The position numbers were made by a program, and so were the translations under genes. A stretch of 64,000 nt of DNA. Origin: Acridotheres tristis (lineage: Eukaryota; Chordata; Aves; Passeriformes; Sturnidae). The stretch lies in assembly GCA_037013685.1 (NCBI GenBank), contig CM072906.1:9360001-9424000 (forward strand). Direction: 5' to 3'. The notes below the pieces were generated by a model. It was not told the origin of the DNA, ran no database searches, and saw only the letters and a list, made by a program, of their open reading frames with translations. This document shows, one piece after another, positions 1 through 10,499 of the stretch (position 1 is its first letter; the number at the start of each line of letters is the position of its first letter).

Positions 1-497
1 ATGGCTTTTCCAGTGGGTTTCATCCATCCCTGGCAGGGTTTTCCTGGTGGGTTCCATCCATCCCTGGCACGGCTTTTCTGGTGGGTTTCACCCATCCCTG
101 GCATGGCTTTTCCTGGTGGGTTTCATCCATTTCTGGCATGGTTTCCCAGGGGATTTCATCCATCCCTGGCACGGTTTTTCCTGGTGGGTTCCATCCATTT
201 CTGGCATAGCTTTCTCATTGGGTTCCATCCATTCCTGGCATGGTTTCCCAGGGGATTTCATCCATCCCTGGCACGGTTTGTCCTGGTGGGTTCCATCCAT
301 TTCTGGCATGGCTTTCTCATTGGATTCCATCCATCCCTGGCATGGTTTTCCAGGTGGGTTTCATCCATCCCTGGCATGGTTTCCCAGGGGGTTCCATCCA
401 TCCCTGGCATGGTTTCCCAGTGGGTTCCATCCATCCCTGGCATGGTTTCCCAGGGGATTTCATCCATCCCTGGCACGGTTTTCCTGCTGGGTTTGCA
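1..497. repeat. 34-bp minisatellite, about 14-15 copies
   Basis: The core CATCCATCCCTGGCATGG recurs every 34 bases (for example near 124, 158, 260, 294, 328, 362, 396 and 430) and is followed by a variable TTTCC(C/T)(A/G)G(G/T)GG linker. Copies differ by scattered substitutions. Because 34 is not a multiple of three and the unit lacks stops in most frames, long open frames appear on both strands. These are by-products, not genes. The array runs off the left edge, so its full size is unknown. Confidence 0.95.
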
Positions 498-734
498 GTT
501 TGTTGCAGTTCTCCTGGAGAGATGAGGCCACAGAGGAAGGTGATGTGGGAAAATCCTCACAGCTCAGCCATGGGGGAATGGGATGGATGGGGCCCCATAA
601 CCACCCTACAGCCACCTCACAGCTGTCCTACAATGCCCTAAAACCATCTCAGGCTGCAGCTGGGCTGGAAAACGTGAGAAGCCAACTCCATGTGCTGGTG
701 CTGCTCAGCATTGGCACCCGGAGAACCCTCGGGG
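498..734. other. Unassigned GC-rich spacer between two minisatellites
   Basis: Unique sequence with no repeat family, splice-like exon or RNA gene that I recognise. It separates the 34-bp array from the GGGGGACAGTG array. Confidence 0.5.
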
Positions 735-1345
735 GGGGACAGTGCCACCATGGGGGAACAGTGCCGTGATAAGGGACAGTGGCAGCACCCCCTGAGCGTG
801 TCCCCAGGTCTGCTACTATGGGGGACAGTGCCAGCATCCTCTGAGTGTGTCCCCAAATCCCCCAGGATGAAGGGGCAGTGGCGTGATGGGGGGGACAGTT
901 CCATGATGGGGGACAGTGTCAGCACCCCCTGAGTGTGTCCCCAAATCCTGCAGGAGGGGGGACAGTGCCACTATGGGGGACAGTGCCATGACAATGCCAT
1001 GATGGAGGACAGTGCCAACATCCTTTCAGCATGTCCCCAAATCCCCCACGATGGGGGACAGTGCCATGATGGGGGACAGTGCCAGCTTCCTCTGAATGTG
1101 TCCCCAAATCCTGCAGGAGGGGGGACAGTGTCACTATGGGGGACAGTTCCATGATGAGGGACAGTGCCAGCATCCTTTGAGCATGTCCCCAAATCCCCCA
1201 CCATGGGGGACAGTTCCATGATAAGGGACAGTGGCAGCACCCCCTGAGCGTGTCCCCAAGTCCCCCAGGATGAGGGACAGTGCCATGACAATGCCATGAT
1301 GGGGGACAGTGGCAGCACCCCCTGAGCGTGTCCCCAGACCCCCCA
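735..1345. repeat. Compound minisatellite built on GGGGGACAGTG and GTGTCCCCAAATCC
   Basis: Two submotifs alternate irregularly: GGGGGACAGTGCCATGAT-like units and (C)CTGAG(T/C)GTGTCCCCAA(A/G)TCCCCCAGG-like units. The second falls near 789, 838, 926, 1024, 1090, 1167, 1240 and 1320, so the higher-order spacing is irregular (about 50-100 bases). GGGGGAC and GTCCCC are complementary, so single strands could fold into hairpins between units. Overlapping open frames on both strands come from repetition. Confidence 0.9.
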
Positions 1346-1499
1346 GGGATGTCCGGGGGGATGGCAGAGGCCGGGCTGTGTTTTCCCGGGGACAATCCCG
1401 GCAGAGCAGAGCCATTCCCGGCAGGATGAACTTGGCTCAGTCGCCATGGAAACGCTGGCCCGGCCCCGCCACCGCTCCGTGTGCACGAGGCCCGTTGAC
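1346..1499. other. Short CpG-richer segment flanking a candidate regulatory block
   Basis: CpG dinucleotides are visibly denser here than in the neighbouring AT-rich sequence (CCGGGG, CCCGGC, TCGCC, CCGCCACCGC, CACGAGG). It lies between the minisatellite and an AT-rich block. It is too short to call a CpG-island promoter and no transcript start is evident. Confidence 0.35.
1440..1453 (+). promoter_or_regulatory. RFX X-box-like motif
   Basis: GTCGCCATGGAAAC matches the RFX X-box (GTNRCC, short spacer, RGYAAC) with one mismatch in the second half-site. RFX factors bind such sites in ciliary and neural enhancers. A single motif of this length can arise by chance, so this is only a candidate site. 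Confidence 0.3.
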
Positions 1500-1700
1500 C
1501 TCACTTAGAATTATTACCTTTAGCCAAATAAAATAATTTGTGTTAATAAAGAGACCATTTTCTCTCGGCTTCCAAGCGAGCCTTCCCCAGAAGGCAGAGT
1601 GACTCCTTAATTACACTTTTACTGCAAGGTGATTAATGTTCAATATGTGATACTCCGTTTAAATAAGTCGCTTATTAACACCTTTAATATATTTAATTTT
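1500..1700. other. AT-rich candidate conserved non-coding element
   Basis: A sharp shift to AT-rich, repeat-free sequence with homeodomain-type words: TTAGAATTATTACC, CCAAATAAAATAATTTG, TTAATTACAC, GTGATTAATG. It ends in a T12/C-rich tract near 1695-1735. The contrast with the GC-rich minisatellites on the left is typical of a preserved enhancer, but no alignment was possible. Confidence 0.35.
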
Positions 1701-4700
1701 TTTTTTTTCCTTTTCCCCCCCCTCCTTCCCCCTGGCCCTGGCGGCGGGAGGGGCTGTGCAGCACTAGATGGAGCTCTGATATTGGGGATGGGGGTGCTGG
1801 GGGTGAACCCTGGGGCTCTGGTTGCTCCTGGGAGGACAAAAATGATGGGAGAAGCAGGAGGAGAAACCCTGAGCGCCAAGGGTGGGGGTGGCAGAATTGG
1901 GATGGGCAGCGGGGTGGGAAACTCGCTTTGCTTTGTGGGTTTGTGGGTGAGCCCCTGGAGAGGGATGGCAGCAGCTCTGGGTGCTGGGCTGGAGGATCCA
2001 CAGGAATTTGGAGAGTCCCAGGATGGTCCAGCTCTGCCCATCTCTGCAGCCACATCCTGCCATGAGGGACACAGGGCAGGGACACATCTGAGCGCTGAGA
2101 AAATGGGGAAATTCCTCCTTTGGGTCATTCCTCTCTTAGTCACCAAGTTGTTTTTTGGGGATGGGTGACAGATGCTGCTGGCTGGTGCTCCAAACCAGAA
2201 AACTGCTACTGCCTGAAAAGGAATTGTTCCTCCTGATTGCAGCTCGGCTGCTAAATGAAAAAAGTAATTTTATTTTATACCAGATTTCTTCCTTTTAGAA
2301 CTACATTTATTCGTGCAGCAACAGCTGTTTATAAATACACGTTATCATTTGCCATATAAAGAATGTATTATCCCCCAAACAGAAGCTCACAGGAATGAAC
2401 GCCTGGCACTGGTGCAGAGTTTGGGAATGATGCTGGAAGTTTCTCCTTTTGGAGGCCTGTGAGCAGCCAGGGAAGGGGACAGCGAGCACCTGGGAGTGCA
2501 GGGGGCAGAGGGGCTGTGCTGGGTGCTGGGACAGGGGGGTGGCACAGCCCTGGTGTCACTGTCCCCGCACAGGAGCCCCTGCTCCCTGTCACCCCATCCC
2601 AGCTGGATCCCTGGGGAGCAGCAGCTGCTCTGCAGCCTCGAGTTGTGCAGGGATGGAGAGGGGAAGCTGCAGAGAGGGCAGAGCTTTGCTGGCACCCAGA
2701 TCACCCATCCTGGGCTTCAGGCAAACCCCCCAAAAATGGGACAGAGGCATCAGGGAGCAGGCTGGGCTCCGGTGCCTCCCGGGAAGGAGGGCAGGGATGC
2801 AGGAGCTGCTCCAGGCAGGTGATTTCCCTGATTTTCCAGGTGTTTCCCCCCCCCAGTTCCAGGCTCTGGGTTCTCCCAGCAGGAGCAGGTCCCACATTCC
2901 CCCTGCCCGGTGCTCCGTGTGATCCCCGCGGTCCCAGAGCTCCAAACTCCTTTTTGAAAAGCTCCATTTGCTGCCACAGCGAGCACGGGCTGCTCAGCAG
3001 AGGGGAAATGGAGACAGGGGGAGCCTTTTTATTCCTGCAGCATCTCAAAAGGACAAACACACCACAGCTGGCATTTTCATGGCACAGAGGAGCTGGCCTC
3101 CTTCTACTTTTCACCATCCATTCTGCATCTCTGGATTTCTGCTTGGAGCCTGCCCAGAACTGGGTGGGAAGAGAATTTCCCGGTGCCAGACACGCCAATT
3201 CTGGGCCAAACTGCCAGAAAATGCAGCTCCACGTGGAGTTGCTTCACTGCAGGTCCCTCCCTTGCCCTGCTTTCTGCTGGAATGGGGCTGATTATATTCA
3301 CCATCACATATGGAGAAATATTCTGTGTATTATATAGAGAGAAATATTCAAAGATCTGCCCTGGCTGCTGCTGGGGGTGTGTGTGTTGGGAACTGCTGCG
3401 AAGTTTAATAAAATCGCAGAGAAACAAATGATTTCTGGATGAATTTGTCCCTTAATCCATCCCTGAGAGCTCCTGAGGAAGTGCTCAGCTGTTCCCAGTT
3501 ACCAGACTGGGAGAGTTTTTCCTTGGGAACCTCCTTCCCCCTCCCAGGCTCCAGGATCCCTGAAGGTTATAAATACCTGAAATGCAGATTCTCTCCTGTG
3601 TTTTATTTCCTGCCCTCAGCTTGGAGCCTTCTGGAGAGAATTCCAGGTTTGGGGTTTGCAGGGGTGGGCTCTGCTCCCCTGATTTTCCCTTCCCCTTTTC
3701 TTTTTTCCTCTTCTTTTCCTGCAAAAAGACATTTTACTAGAGGGATACCTCTGAGACCCCGGCTCCAGCTGCTCTCCCTGCCCTGAATTCCTTCACTTTA
3801 TTAAAATTCTATTAATAGAAGATGCCTTGTAGAACCCTGTAAGGGAGGTAACACCTCTGGTTTTGCTCTGTGCTTTTTTTTTTTTTTTTTTTCTGGGGTG
3901 GGGGGATGTTGGTTGGTTTGGGTTTAATTTCTCATTTCCTTCGAGTGGTTTGAAAAAGGCAAGAACTTGGCTTGTGTGAAAACCTAAAGGAATACTGGAG
4001 GAAATGCTGCTTAGCTGGTGTAAATACTGAGCCCCCTGTTAATTGCAGGGCTAAATTAGACATTTTCTTAATTGTTTATCCTGTCAGCCCCTTCTCTGGC
4101 AGAGAGGCATCAACCCCCTCTCAGCTCTGCAGGTATTTGGGAGCTGCTGGTTCAGAGGCTGAGCATCATCTGGCATTTCCTATCACTCATCTCTTTCAGC
4201 ACTAATTCCCTGCTTTTACTGCATTAAATAAAACTTCAGGTAATTCTGAGAATAATATTTCTCAAGTGTTCAAGGCCCAGGGAGAGGCTCCAGCCAGGCT
4301 GGTGCTGCTCAGTCCTGCAGCTGAGGCAGGGCTCTCTCCTCACTCTGGGGTTTTCCAGCTTGGCCCCTTTTCTATAATTTCTTATTTTTTTTTTTTGCTT
4401 GTAGCTGGGTATTTCACTCTGTAATTTCTGTCTGATCTAATGGTTCCTGCTTTTCCTGGGTGCTTGAGCTGCACCAGGTGAGCAGCAAATAAAATGAGGT
4501 TTTTTTATCTTGTGGGGTGGCCACGAGCCAGGGATGCTTGGCCATGGGATCAGAGGATTAACCAGGCCAGCACACCCATCCTAAAAATCCAGACCAAACT
4601 TGTGGGGTGTGCAGGAAGCCGTGAGCAGCCAGGGGACCCATCCTGTGCCACCACCAGCAGTGCCAGGGCCACCAGGCTCAGTGTCCCCAGCCCTGTCCCC

Positions 4701-5280
4701 CCCTCCTGCCTCCCCTGCACTCTGAAAAACTCCTTTGGCCAGTAATGGACCAGCAAAGGTTTATTGCCTATAAAGGATAAAATTAATGTAAGTAATCCTC
4801 ATAAACCCTCCTGATTTGTGCCACCCTGGCTGCGTGGCTCTGACTCCTGCTCTGCACAGCTAATGAGGGCTGATGAGGGGTTAATTAGCCACTGCCAGCC
4901 CTGCCTTGGGTGGCACCTTTGGAGGGAGCTGGGGATGCTGCCCTGGCCTCTGCACCCACCAATTCCAATTCTCCCTCTCCAATTCCAATTCTCTCCCCAC
5001 CACTGTCCCTGATAAATGTGTTTTTCCAAAGGCTGCTGCATCCTAAAGGTGATTTTTTTCTTTTTTTTTTTTTTTGCTTTCTGCCGACCAGCTGCACTAA
5101 ACTCCTTTGTGATGTGAATAATTCTTAGAAAAATAAGAAAAAAAGCACACCTCGGTTTTCCTCTAATGCTGGGGCTAAACCAAAATGAGAAATCCACAGG
5201 AGTTTGTATCTCTGACTTAGCCTGCAGTGGGTTTTTATGGTGGTCACTTATTTTCCCTAAATTGATGAGGCTTAAAGGGG
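1701..5280. other. Unassigned, mostly unique sequence
   Basis: No gene recognised. 1740-2170 and 2400-3280 are GC-rich with several short open frames in competing frames and no consistent coding signal. 2200-2400 is AT-rich and contains TTTATTTTATACC and ACACGTTATCATTTGCC, so it could be a small regulatory block. Homopolymers are a T19 run at 3874-3892 and T-rich runs near 4387 and 5050-5075. Near 4965-4995 a CCAATTCCAATTCTC motif is duplicated. Confidence 0.4.
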
Positions 5281-6290
5281 AAGTTAAACTTTTCACCGAT
5301 ATAGAGGTGAAATAATATTAAATTCTCATATTAAAGACCATCATTAACCTGTTTGGGTTTTATTGGACTAACAGTAAACACAACAAGCTGTGAACAGGGT
5401 GCTTAATTATTTCAATGAATATTCATAATGTACAGGACCCTTAGAGGAAATAAAGAGAGGAAATTGTTCTACAGCAGTTGGGTGATAAGCAGAGGCTGAT
5501 AAGCAAAAGCTCAGCTTTAAATTGAGGCAGGAAAATGAAATACACCTGCACTGTAAATCCTTGGTGCATAGACGTATATTTTTATTTTTATACAGAATAC
5601 ATCTTTAAGAAATTGATACAAGTCTTACTAATCGGCTTATTAGAGAATAATTCCTTTTCAATGGACACTGGGTATGTTTAGAATAACTTTGGTTTAAAAA
5701 GAAGGAATTTTTTTGGCTGCAGGAATTCCTCTATTTCCCTGTTTCCCTCTTTCTGCTGTATCCTGAATAACTCCAAAGGTTATTATTATTATATTATTTA
5801 TATTATAAACAATATATTTATTAATATGTTTATTATTATTATTATTTTCTGCCTGTGCCAGGTATTTTTGGAGTTGGTTAAATAAGAGAAATCACAAAGG
5901 GGTCGAGTGATCTGCACAACTTCTCCCTGAGAATCTCGAAGAGGCCCCAAAATCCTTTGTCCTACATTTCCTATAGGGGCAGGTGAATTTTTAGCTGTAC
6001 AGGCAGGTGGGAGTTATAAAGGTTCTGGACAGACAATGGCATTGGGTGCCATAAAGGGACGTGTGACTGGTGAATTAAGACACTTGGTAACTTGTGGAAT
6101 GATGGCTTAAAATGACTTTATTTTATGGCCAGTCTCTGCCATCTGAGTGATGTTGCATGTATTGGTTGTATTTATAACTTAATAGCTTTTCTCAATTTTA
6201 TTATACTTTTTTTTATGAGACTTGTGGCTTTATGGGACTTCATAATTTTTCTCAGATTGATTAAAGGCCGTGCAGGGTGGGGCCGGTGGC
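5281..6290. other. AT-rich candidate regulatory block
   Basis: Contains AATATTAAATTCTCATATTAAAG, GTGCTTAATTATTTCAATG, AATATTCATAATG and TTAGAAATTG-like words, low CpG, and no interspersed repeat that I recognise, apart from a TTA-rich stretch inside it. It resembles an ancient non-coding block, but that is inferred from composition only. 6000-6290 continues with AT-rich sequence and GGTTGTATTTATAACTTAATAGC. Confidence 0.3.
5777..5848. repeat. TTA-rich simple sequence
   Basis: Imperfect (TTA)n mixed with ATATT words, ending in TTATTATTATTATTATT. This is simple-sequence DNA inside the larger AT-rich block. Confidence 0.8.
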
Positions 6291-7359
6291 ATTCCCATTC
6301 CTGGAGCTCCGGGTGTCCTGCTCCATGGAAGGTGCCCCTGATCCCTCCAAACCCCCAGCAGGAATTCCCAACAATCCCCTGGAAAAGGAGGGAGCAGCTC
6401 CAGGCTGAGCCCACTGGGTGTGAGCAGAGGGAAAGGATGGAGAGGGGTCGTGCAGCTGAATTCCAGCAGCTTGGCTTTCTTTTTTTTGACGAATTCTGTG
6501 GAATTTCTCCCATTTCTGTGCTCACCTTGACCTGCCTGTGCTTTGTTTGCTGTCACCTTTCCGTCTCTGTACCAACTTTTCGATATTTTGGGGACGTTCG
6601 TGTCACATCCTCCCCAGCACACGATGTCCCTTCTCTGTGAGCACAGAAAAAAAATCCTCTCTGCACCTTCTCGTGTTTGGGGATTTGCCCAAAATGATGC
6701 AGAAATTCAACAAAACTCGGCTGTGACTTTGGGGGGTGATGAGCAGCCCGGGCAGTCACAGCAGAGGAAGGGAAAAGTTTGGGACAATCCTGGGAAGGGC
6801 TCGGTGGCTTTTTTTGGGGGGGTGGTGGTTCAAGCCCTGAAATTGTGATATGTGAGATAAAACCAGCAGCACCTGGTTCTGTGGGTTTTTAAAAAGGGTT
6901 TTAAAAGGGTTTCTCCCTTTAAAAAAAAGGGGAAGCAACCTCAGGAACCCCCAAACACTTGTGGTTTTAAACAAAAATGTGATTTTTTTTGGTTGGTACC
7001 GAAATAGAGGGCAAGGCACACAAAAAGCTGCGGGGCCTCGAGGGAAGATGCCACAGGGATTCCCGAATTCCCAAATAAATTCCCGAATTCCCGGAGCTCT
7101 CAGTGTGTCGGGAATGGCCCCTGGGGAGGAGATGATGCTCTCCAGAGCTTTGATTCATTGGGGGAGCGGGACACGCCGGGATTATTCCTTTTATACACTC
7201 GGGAACAATTTAATTTCCCAATTCCACTTTGGGGGGAAAAAAGGGGAGAAGATGGAGATGACTCCGTGTCCCACCAGGTGGGGAGGGGGATTTTGGACCC
7301 CTCACCTTTTCCTGCCTCTCCCTGTTTTTATGATCCCCAGGGATAAAGGAAATTCCCAC
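6291..7359. other. Unassigned sequence
   Basis: Mixed composition with frequent homopolymer runs (T8 near 6480, A8 near 6647, G7 near 6819, A8 near 6921). The phrase AATTCCCGAATTCCC is repeated near 7065-7095. No gene, mobile element or RNA gene recognised. Confidence 0.4.
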
Positions 7360-7561
7360 CTCGCAGCAGCTTCATTACATCTCCCGCTCTGCGGGCCAGC
7401 AATGCATTTATAATTTTTATTGTTATATCTTTTAATTTTATTTTGCTTTCCTTGCTGTCTGCGAGGAGGGGAGATAGGAGTCCGTATTTATTACAGAGCA
7501 AACGATCTACCTCCGCGAATGTATGTATCAGTTAATTTAATCTCACCAGTTTTATTTAAAC

Positions 7562-7714
7562 TGTTTTTCCTTCCTTTCTTTACTTCCCTCCTCCCGTCTC
7601 TCCCCCTTCTTTTTTTTTTTTCTTTTTTTTTTTTTCCTCCTCCTCTGGGCGCAAGGTGATCAGTTTGTTTAAAAAAAAAAAAAAAAGAGAGAGAGAGAAG
7701 GGAGGGGAAAAAAA
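7562..7714. repeat. Polypyrimidine tract followed by polypurine tract (imperfect inverted pair)
   Basis: An almost pure C/T run (about 7562-7640, with two long T runs) is followed after roughly 30 bases by A16, (AG)n and A12 runs (about 7671-7714). The second tract is broadly complementary to the first, so transcripts or single-stranded DNA could pair, and the mirror-like purine strand could form a triplex. Confidence 0.85.
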
Positions 7715-7839
7715 AAAAAGCTGGAAAGTAAAACTATCCCGTGCCTTTTATAATGTGGATTGAAAAGGTTTTTTCTGGTTGCTACGGCGTCGCTGTGCCT
7801 TTCAGTGCTTATTCCTGTGTGCCTCCCGTGGCCCCCGTC

Positions 7840-7847
7840 TGATTGAC
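7840..7847 (+). promoter_or_regulatory. PBX/MEIS-like TGATTGAC motif
   Basis: TGATTGACAT matches nine of the ten bases of the composite TGATTGACAG site bound by PBX-MEIS (TALE homeodomain) complexes. It lies in the middle of an AT-rich candidate conserved block, which makes it more credible than an isolated match, but occupancy is unknown. Confidence 0.3.
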
Positions 7848-8570
7848 ATTTACAAATTACCAAGCTGAGAGTGTTCAATCTTTGACCCGTGTGTTTCTAT
7901 TCAGCAATGAGTGAGATTTGCAAGCATTTTGTCATATAATTACTGCAAATCCCTTGAAAATTTCCACAACAACGCCTAGATGAATGGTAATTTGTGCAGA
8001 CAGCCGCTGGTGCCTTTACAATACACTCAGATGCAAAACAGTCTAATTTTTTTTTTTTTTTTTTTCCACCCTAAGATTTCTGGGGAGGAGAGGTGGGGGG
8101 GGGAAAAAATGTTCTGCGTGTGAGCTGCGCGTTGTAAAATATTTGGATTGTTAGATTTATTTGCTTACACAACCTATATTTGTGCTGATTTTATTGTATT
8201 GACTGTATGCATTTTTTTTCCCTCCCATTCTACAGTTTTATTGTGCCTTGGTCATATGCATACATCACCCTCATTGTTCTCCAGGAAATTTATTCCACCT
8301 TTCAGCCTGCTCTTGATAGGACTTATTGCATTACTAGTTAAGTGCTGAGATTTGCTACTACAAAGATTTTGAAACAGCCCCTTGTAATGTTTATTTGCCA
8401 GACACGGCTGAGATCAGGGCTTTGCATCTTTGCATTTTGGGGTTTGTTCCAGAGGGGTGGACAGGAAACCTTCCCAAATTTGGGTGGTCAAGGGGGAAGA
8501 GCAGCAAAGAGCCAGAAGGGAATGGGTGCCCAACACCTGTTGAAATATTCGTATTTATTCGTGGAATACT

Positions 8571-8940
8571 CATAGAAACACGGGATTGTTAAGGCTGGGG
8601 AAGATCTTTGAGATCATCGAGTCCAACCATCAACCACCCTCACGTTCACCACTATTTTCTGGAAAATCCCAGAATATTTTAGGTTGGAAAAGATGTTTAA
8701 AACCATCAGACCCAACCATCAACAACCCTCACGTTCACCACTACACCTATATGAAAAATCCCAGAATATTTTAGGTTGGAAAAGATGTTTAAAACCATCA
8801 GACCCAACCATCAACCACCCTCACGTTCACCACTACACCTATATGGAAAATCCCAGAATATTTTAGGTTGGAAAAGATGTTTAAAACCATCAAACCCAAC
8901 CATTAAACCACGTCCCAGGTCCACACCTACACCTTTAAAT
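8571..8940. repeat. 92-bp tandem array derived from a CR1 end, four copies
   Basis: AATCCCAGAATATTTTAGG recurs at 8665, 8757 and 8849, exactly 92 bases apart. It is preceded by a more diverged but homologous unit at about 8571. Units 2-4 are nearly identical, with AAACCATCAGACCCAACC and CCCTCACGTTCACCACTAC in each, whereas unit 1 keeps the ancestral CR1 wording. The amplification therefore came after insertion and is relatively recent. Confidence 0.93.
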
Positions 8941-8945
8941 CCCCC
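8571..8945 (-). mobile_element. CR1 LINE 3' end, minus strand, internally tandem-repeated
   Basis: The plus strand begins with a diverged version of the reverse complement of the avian CR1 3' terminus: AAGGCTGGGGAAGATC, then GAGATCATCGAGTCCAACC, a strong CR1 signature. It ends with CR1-like CCATTAAACCACGTCCCAGG and ACACCTTTAAATCCC. Only the 3' non-coding end is present, the usual result of 5' truncation in CR1 retroposition. The first ~92 bases of the end have been multiplied in tandem. Confidence 0.85.
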
Positions 8946-9202
8946 CTGGGCAGCCCCCGGTGCTTCATGATTTGCAAAATGGAATGAAGGGTGGAGATGC
9001 TGAAATTCTGGTTTTTTTTGGCTGTGTTTTAAACGGGATATTTCAGCAAATAATGTCTTGGTGGAGTTTAGTAAGTATTTGCCTTTAGCAAACACTTCCA
9101 GCTCACCTTTCCAGAATTTCCCCTACACTGGTGCATGTATATCTTTATTTATTTATTTATATATCTAGAAATTTATACTTTTATTTATACATTTGTATTT
9201 TT
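8946..9202. other. Unassigned sequence with an AT-rich simple stretch
   Basis: Unique sequence followed by TTTATTTATTTATTTATATATC-like simple DNA near 9143-9190. No gene or element recognised. Confidence 0.45.
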
Positions 9203-9280
9203 ACTGATGGTTTTACCTGTGCACTGACGGTGGTTTTACCTGTGCACTGACGGTGGTTTTACCTGTGCACTGATGGTTTT
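9203..9280. repeat. 23-bp tandem repeat, about three copies
   Basis: The unit contains GGTTTTACCTGTGCACTGA and repeats three times, the middle copies separated by CGGT. ACCTGTGCAC carries an E-box-like CACCTG/ACCTGT core, so this small array multiplies a possible E-protein site, though this may be incidental. Confidence 0.85.
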
Positions 9281-9750
9281 ATTTACATATATGTCCTGTG
9301 GCAGCAGGAGTCTCCACTGGCTTTGGCTTTCACAGTGAGCCGTGCTCGCTGCCTGGCATGAGAATTGTGACGTAGGTTTTGTTGTTTGTTAAACCAGCCC
9401 CGTGAGAATTTAACAACTCAACTGAGTTTTGGTATTGCTTTCATTTCCTGCCTTCTGCTGCTGGCTGAGCTCCTGGGCCAGGGCAGAAACTCTGCATTTT
9501 TTGTGGTTTACTGAAGGTGAGGGTCACTGTGCCTGGGAGGGCACAATCCTGGGTGGGTGTTTTGGGGGAGGCTGATGGGGATGAGCCTGCCTGGGGTGCA
9601 CCTGGACAATTCTGGAGGATGATCCCACGTGGGAGCAGCCCCAGGGATGCTCAGGTTGAGCTGCTTTGGGTGCTGGAGCTGTGCTGGCAGCTCAGCTCGT
9701 CCTCCCCCAGCTCCCTGCCATGCCAAGCACCTTCCAGGACCCACGGAGGA
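9281..9750. other. Unassigned sequence
   Basis: Mixed composition, no repeat family or coding signal. It contains a TTGTTGTTTGTTAAACC stretch and the GC-rich left flank of the following 13-bp array. Confidence 0.4.
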
Positions 9751-10097
9751 TTATTTATTAGGAGTATTTATTAGGAGTATTTATTAGGAGTATTTATTAG
9801 GAGTATTTATTAGGAGTATTTATTAGGAGTATTTATTAGGAGTATTTATTAGGATTATTTATTAGGATTATTTATTAGGATTATTTATCAGGATTATTTA
9901 TCAGGATTATTTATTAGGATTATATATCGGGATTATTTATCAGGAGTATTTATTAGGGTTATATATTGGGATTATTTATCAGGAGTATTTATCAGGATTA
10001 TTCATCGGGATTATTTATCAGGATTATATATCGGGATTACTCATCAGGAGTATTTATTAGGGTTATATATTGGGATTATTTATCAGGATTATTCATA
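9751..10097. repeat. 13-bp minisatellite (TTTATTAGGAGTA)n with a polar variation gradient
   Basis: The unit TTTATTAGGAGTA is almost invariant over the first ~100 bases. It then drifts to AGGATTA, ATCAGGA, ATATCGGG and ATATTGGG variants towards the right. The total is about 26 units. As 13 is not divisible by three, an open frame with a 13-residue Leu/Ile/Tyr-rich period appears; it is not a gene. Confidence 0.95.
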
Positions 10098-10262
10098 ATT
10101 TCTGTGATGTTCCTGCAGAGTCACCCCTGGCTGCCCCGCAGCGTTTTCCCTCCCCTGAGGAATTTCCTCTCCTGCCTTTGCAAAGCCCAGCTTTGGTATC
10201 AGGAGCTCTGGGTTTGGAGGGGATCCCTTGGGCCCTTCCAAACCAACCTGGGAGCAGCGGCT
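10098..10262. other. Unassigned spacer between two minisatellites
   Basis: Unique GC-richer sequence, too short for interpretation. Confidence 0.4.
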
Positions 10263-10467
10263 GGGATGGGAGGGGATGGGCTGGGATGGGCTGGGATGGG
10301 AGGGGATGGGCTGGGATGGGCTGGGAGGGGATGGGAGGGGATGGGCTGGGATGGGAGGGGATGGGCTGGGCTGGGAGGGGATGGGAGGGGATGGGATGGG
10401 CTGGGATGGGAGGGGATGGGATGGGCTGGGCTGGGATGGGCTGGGATGGGATGGGATGGGATGGGAG
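10263..10467 (+). repeat. GGGATGGGCTGGG minisatellite with strong G-quadruplex potential
   Basis: About 205 bases made only of GGG(G) runs separated by AT, CT or A. Dozens of G3 tracts with 1-2-base loops on the plus strand meet the usual G-quadruplex pattern many times over. The basic period is 5 bases (GGATG/GGCTG) with longer-range modulation by AGGGG units. Confidence 0.95.
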
Positions 10468-10475
10468 GAGATCCG

Positions 10476-10499
10476 AGCTCAGCTCAGTTCAGCTGAGCT
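10476..10499. other. Short inverted repeat next to the G-rich array
   Basis: Arms AGCTCAGCT (10476-10484) and AGCTGAGCT (10491-10499) are perfect reverse complements around a 6-base loop. There is no U-run and no gene to terminate, so it is noted only as local structure. Confidence 0.6.

Larger units (their letters stand above)
7360..8560. other. Cluster of candidate conserved non-coding elements
   Basis: Three AT-rich, repeat-poor segments stand out. The first (7360-7560) has CAGCTTCATTACATC, AGCAATGCATTTATAATTTTTATTG and CGAATGTATGTATCAGTTAATTTAATC. The second (7740-8035) has TCTGATTGACATTTACAAATTACC, CATATAATTACTGCAAATCCC and TGAATGGTAATTTGTGCAGACAG. The third (8130-8400) follows a T-run at about 8047-8066. 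The segments are separated by polypyrimidine/polypurine tracts. This pattern fits a developmental enhancer cluster, and no coding frame is evident. Confidence 0.4.

Noticed and set aside
1..769. Overlapping open frames with His/Pro/Ser repeats at the left edge
   Set aside because: 34-bp minisatellite with a period not divisible by three. Both strands are open.
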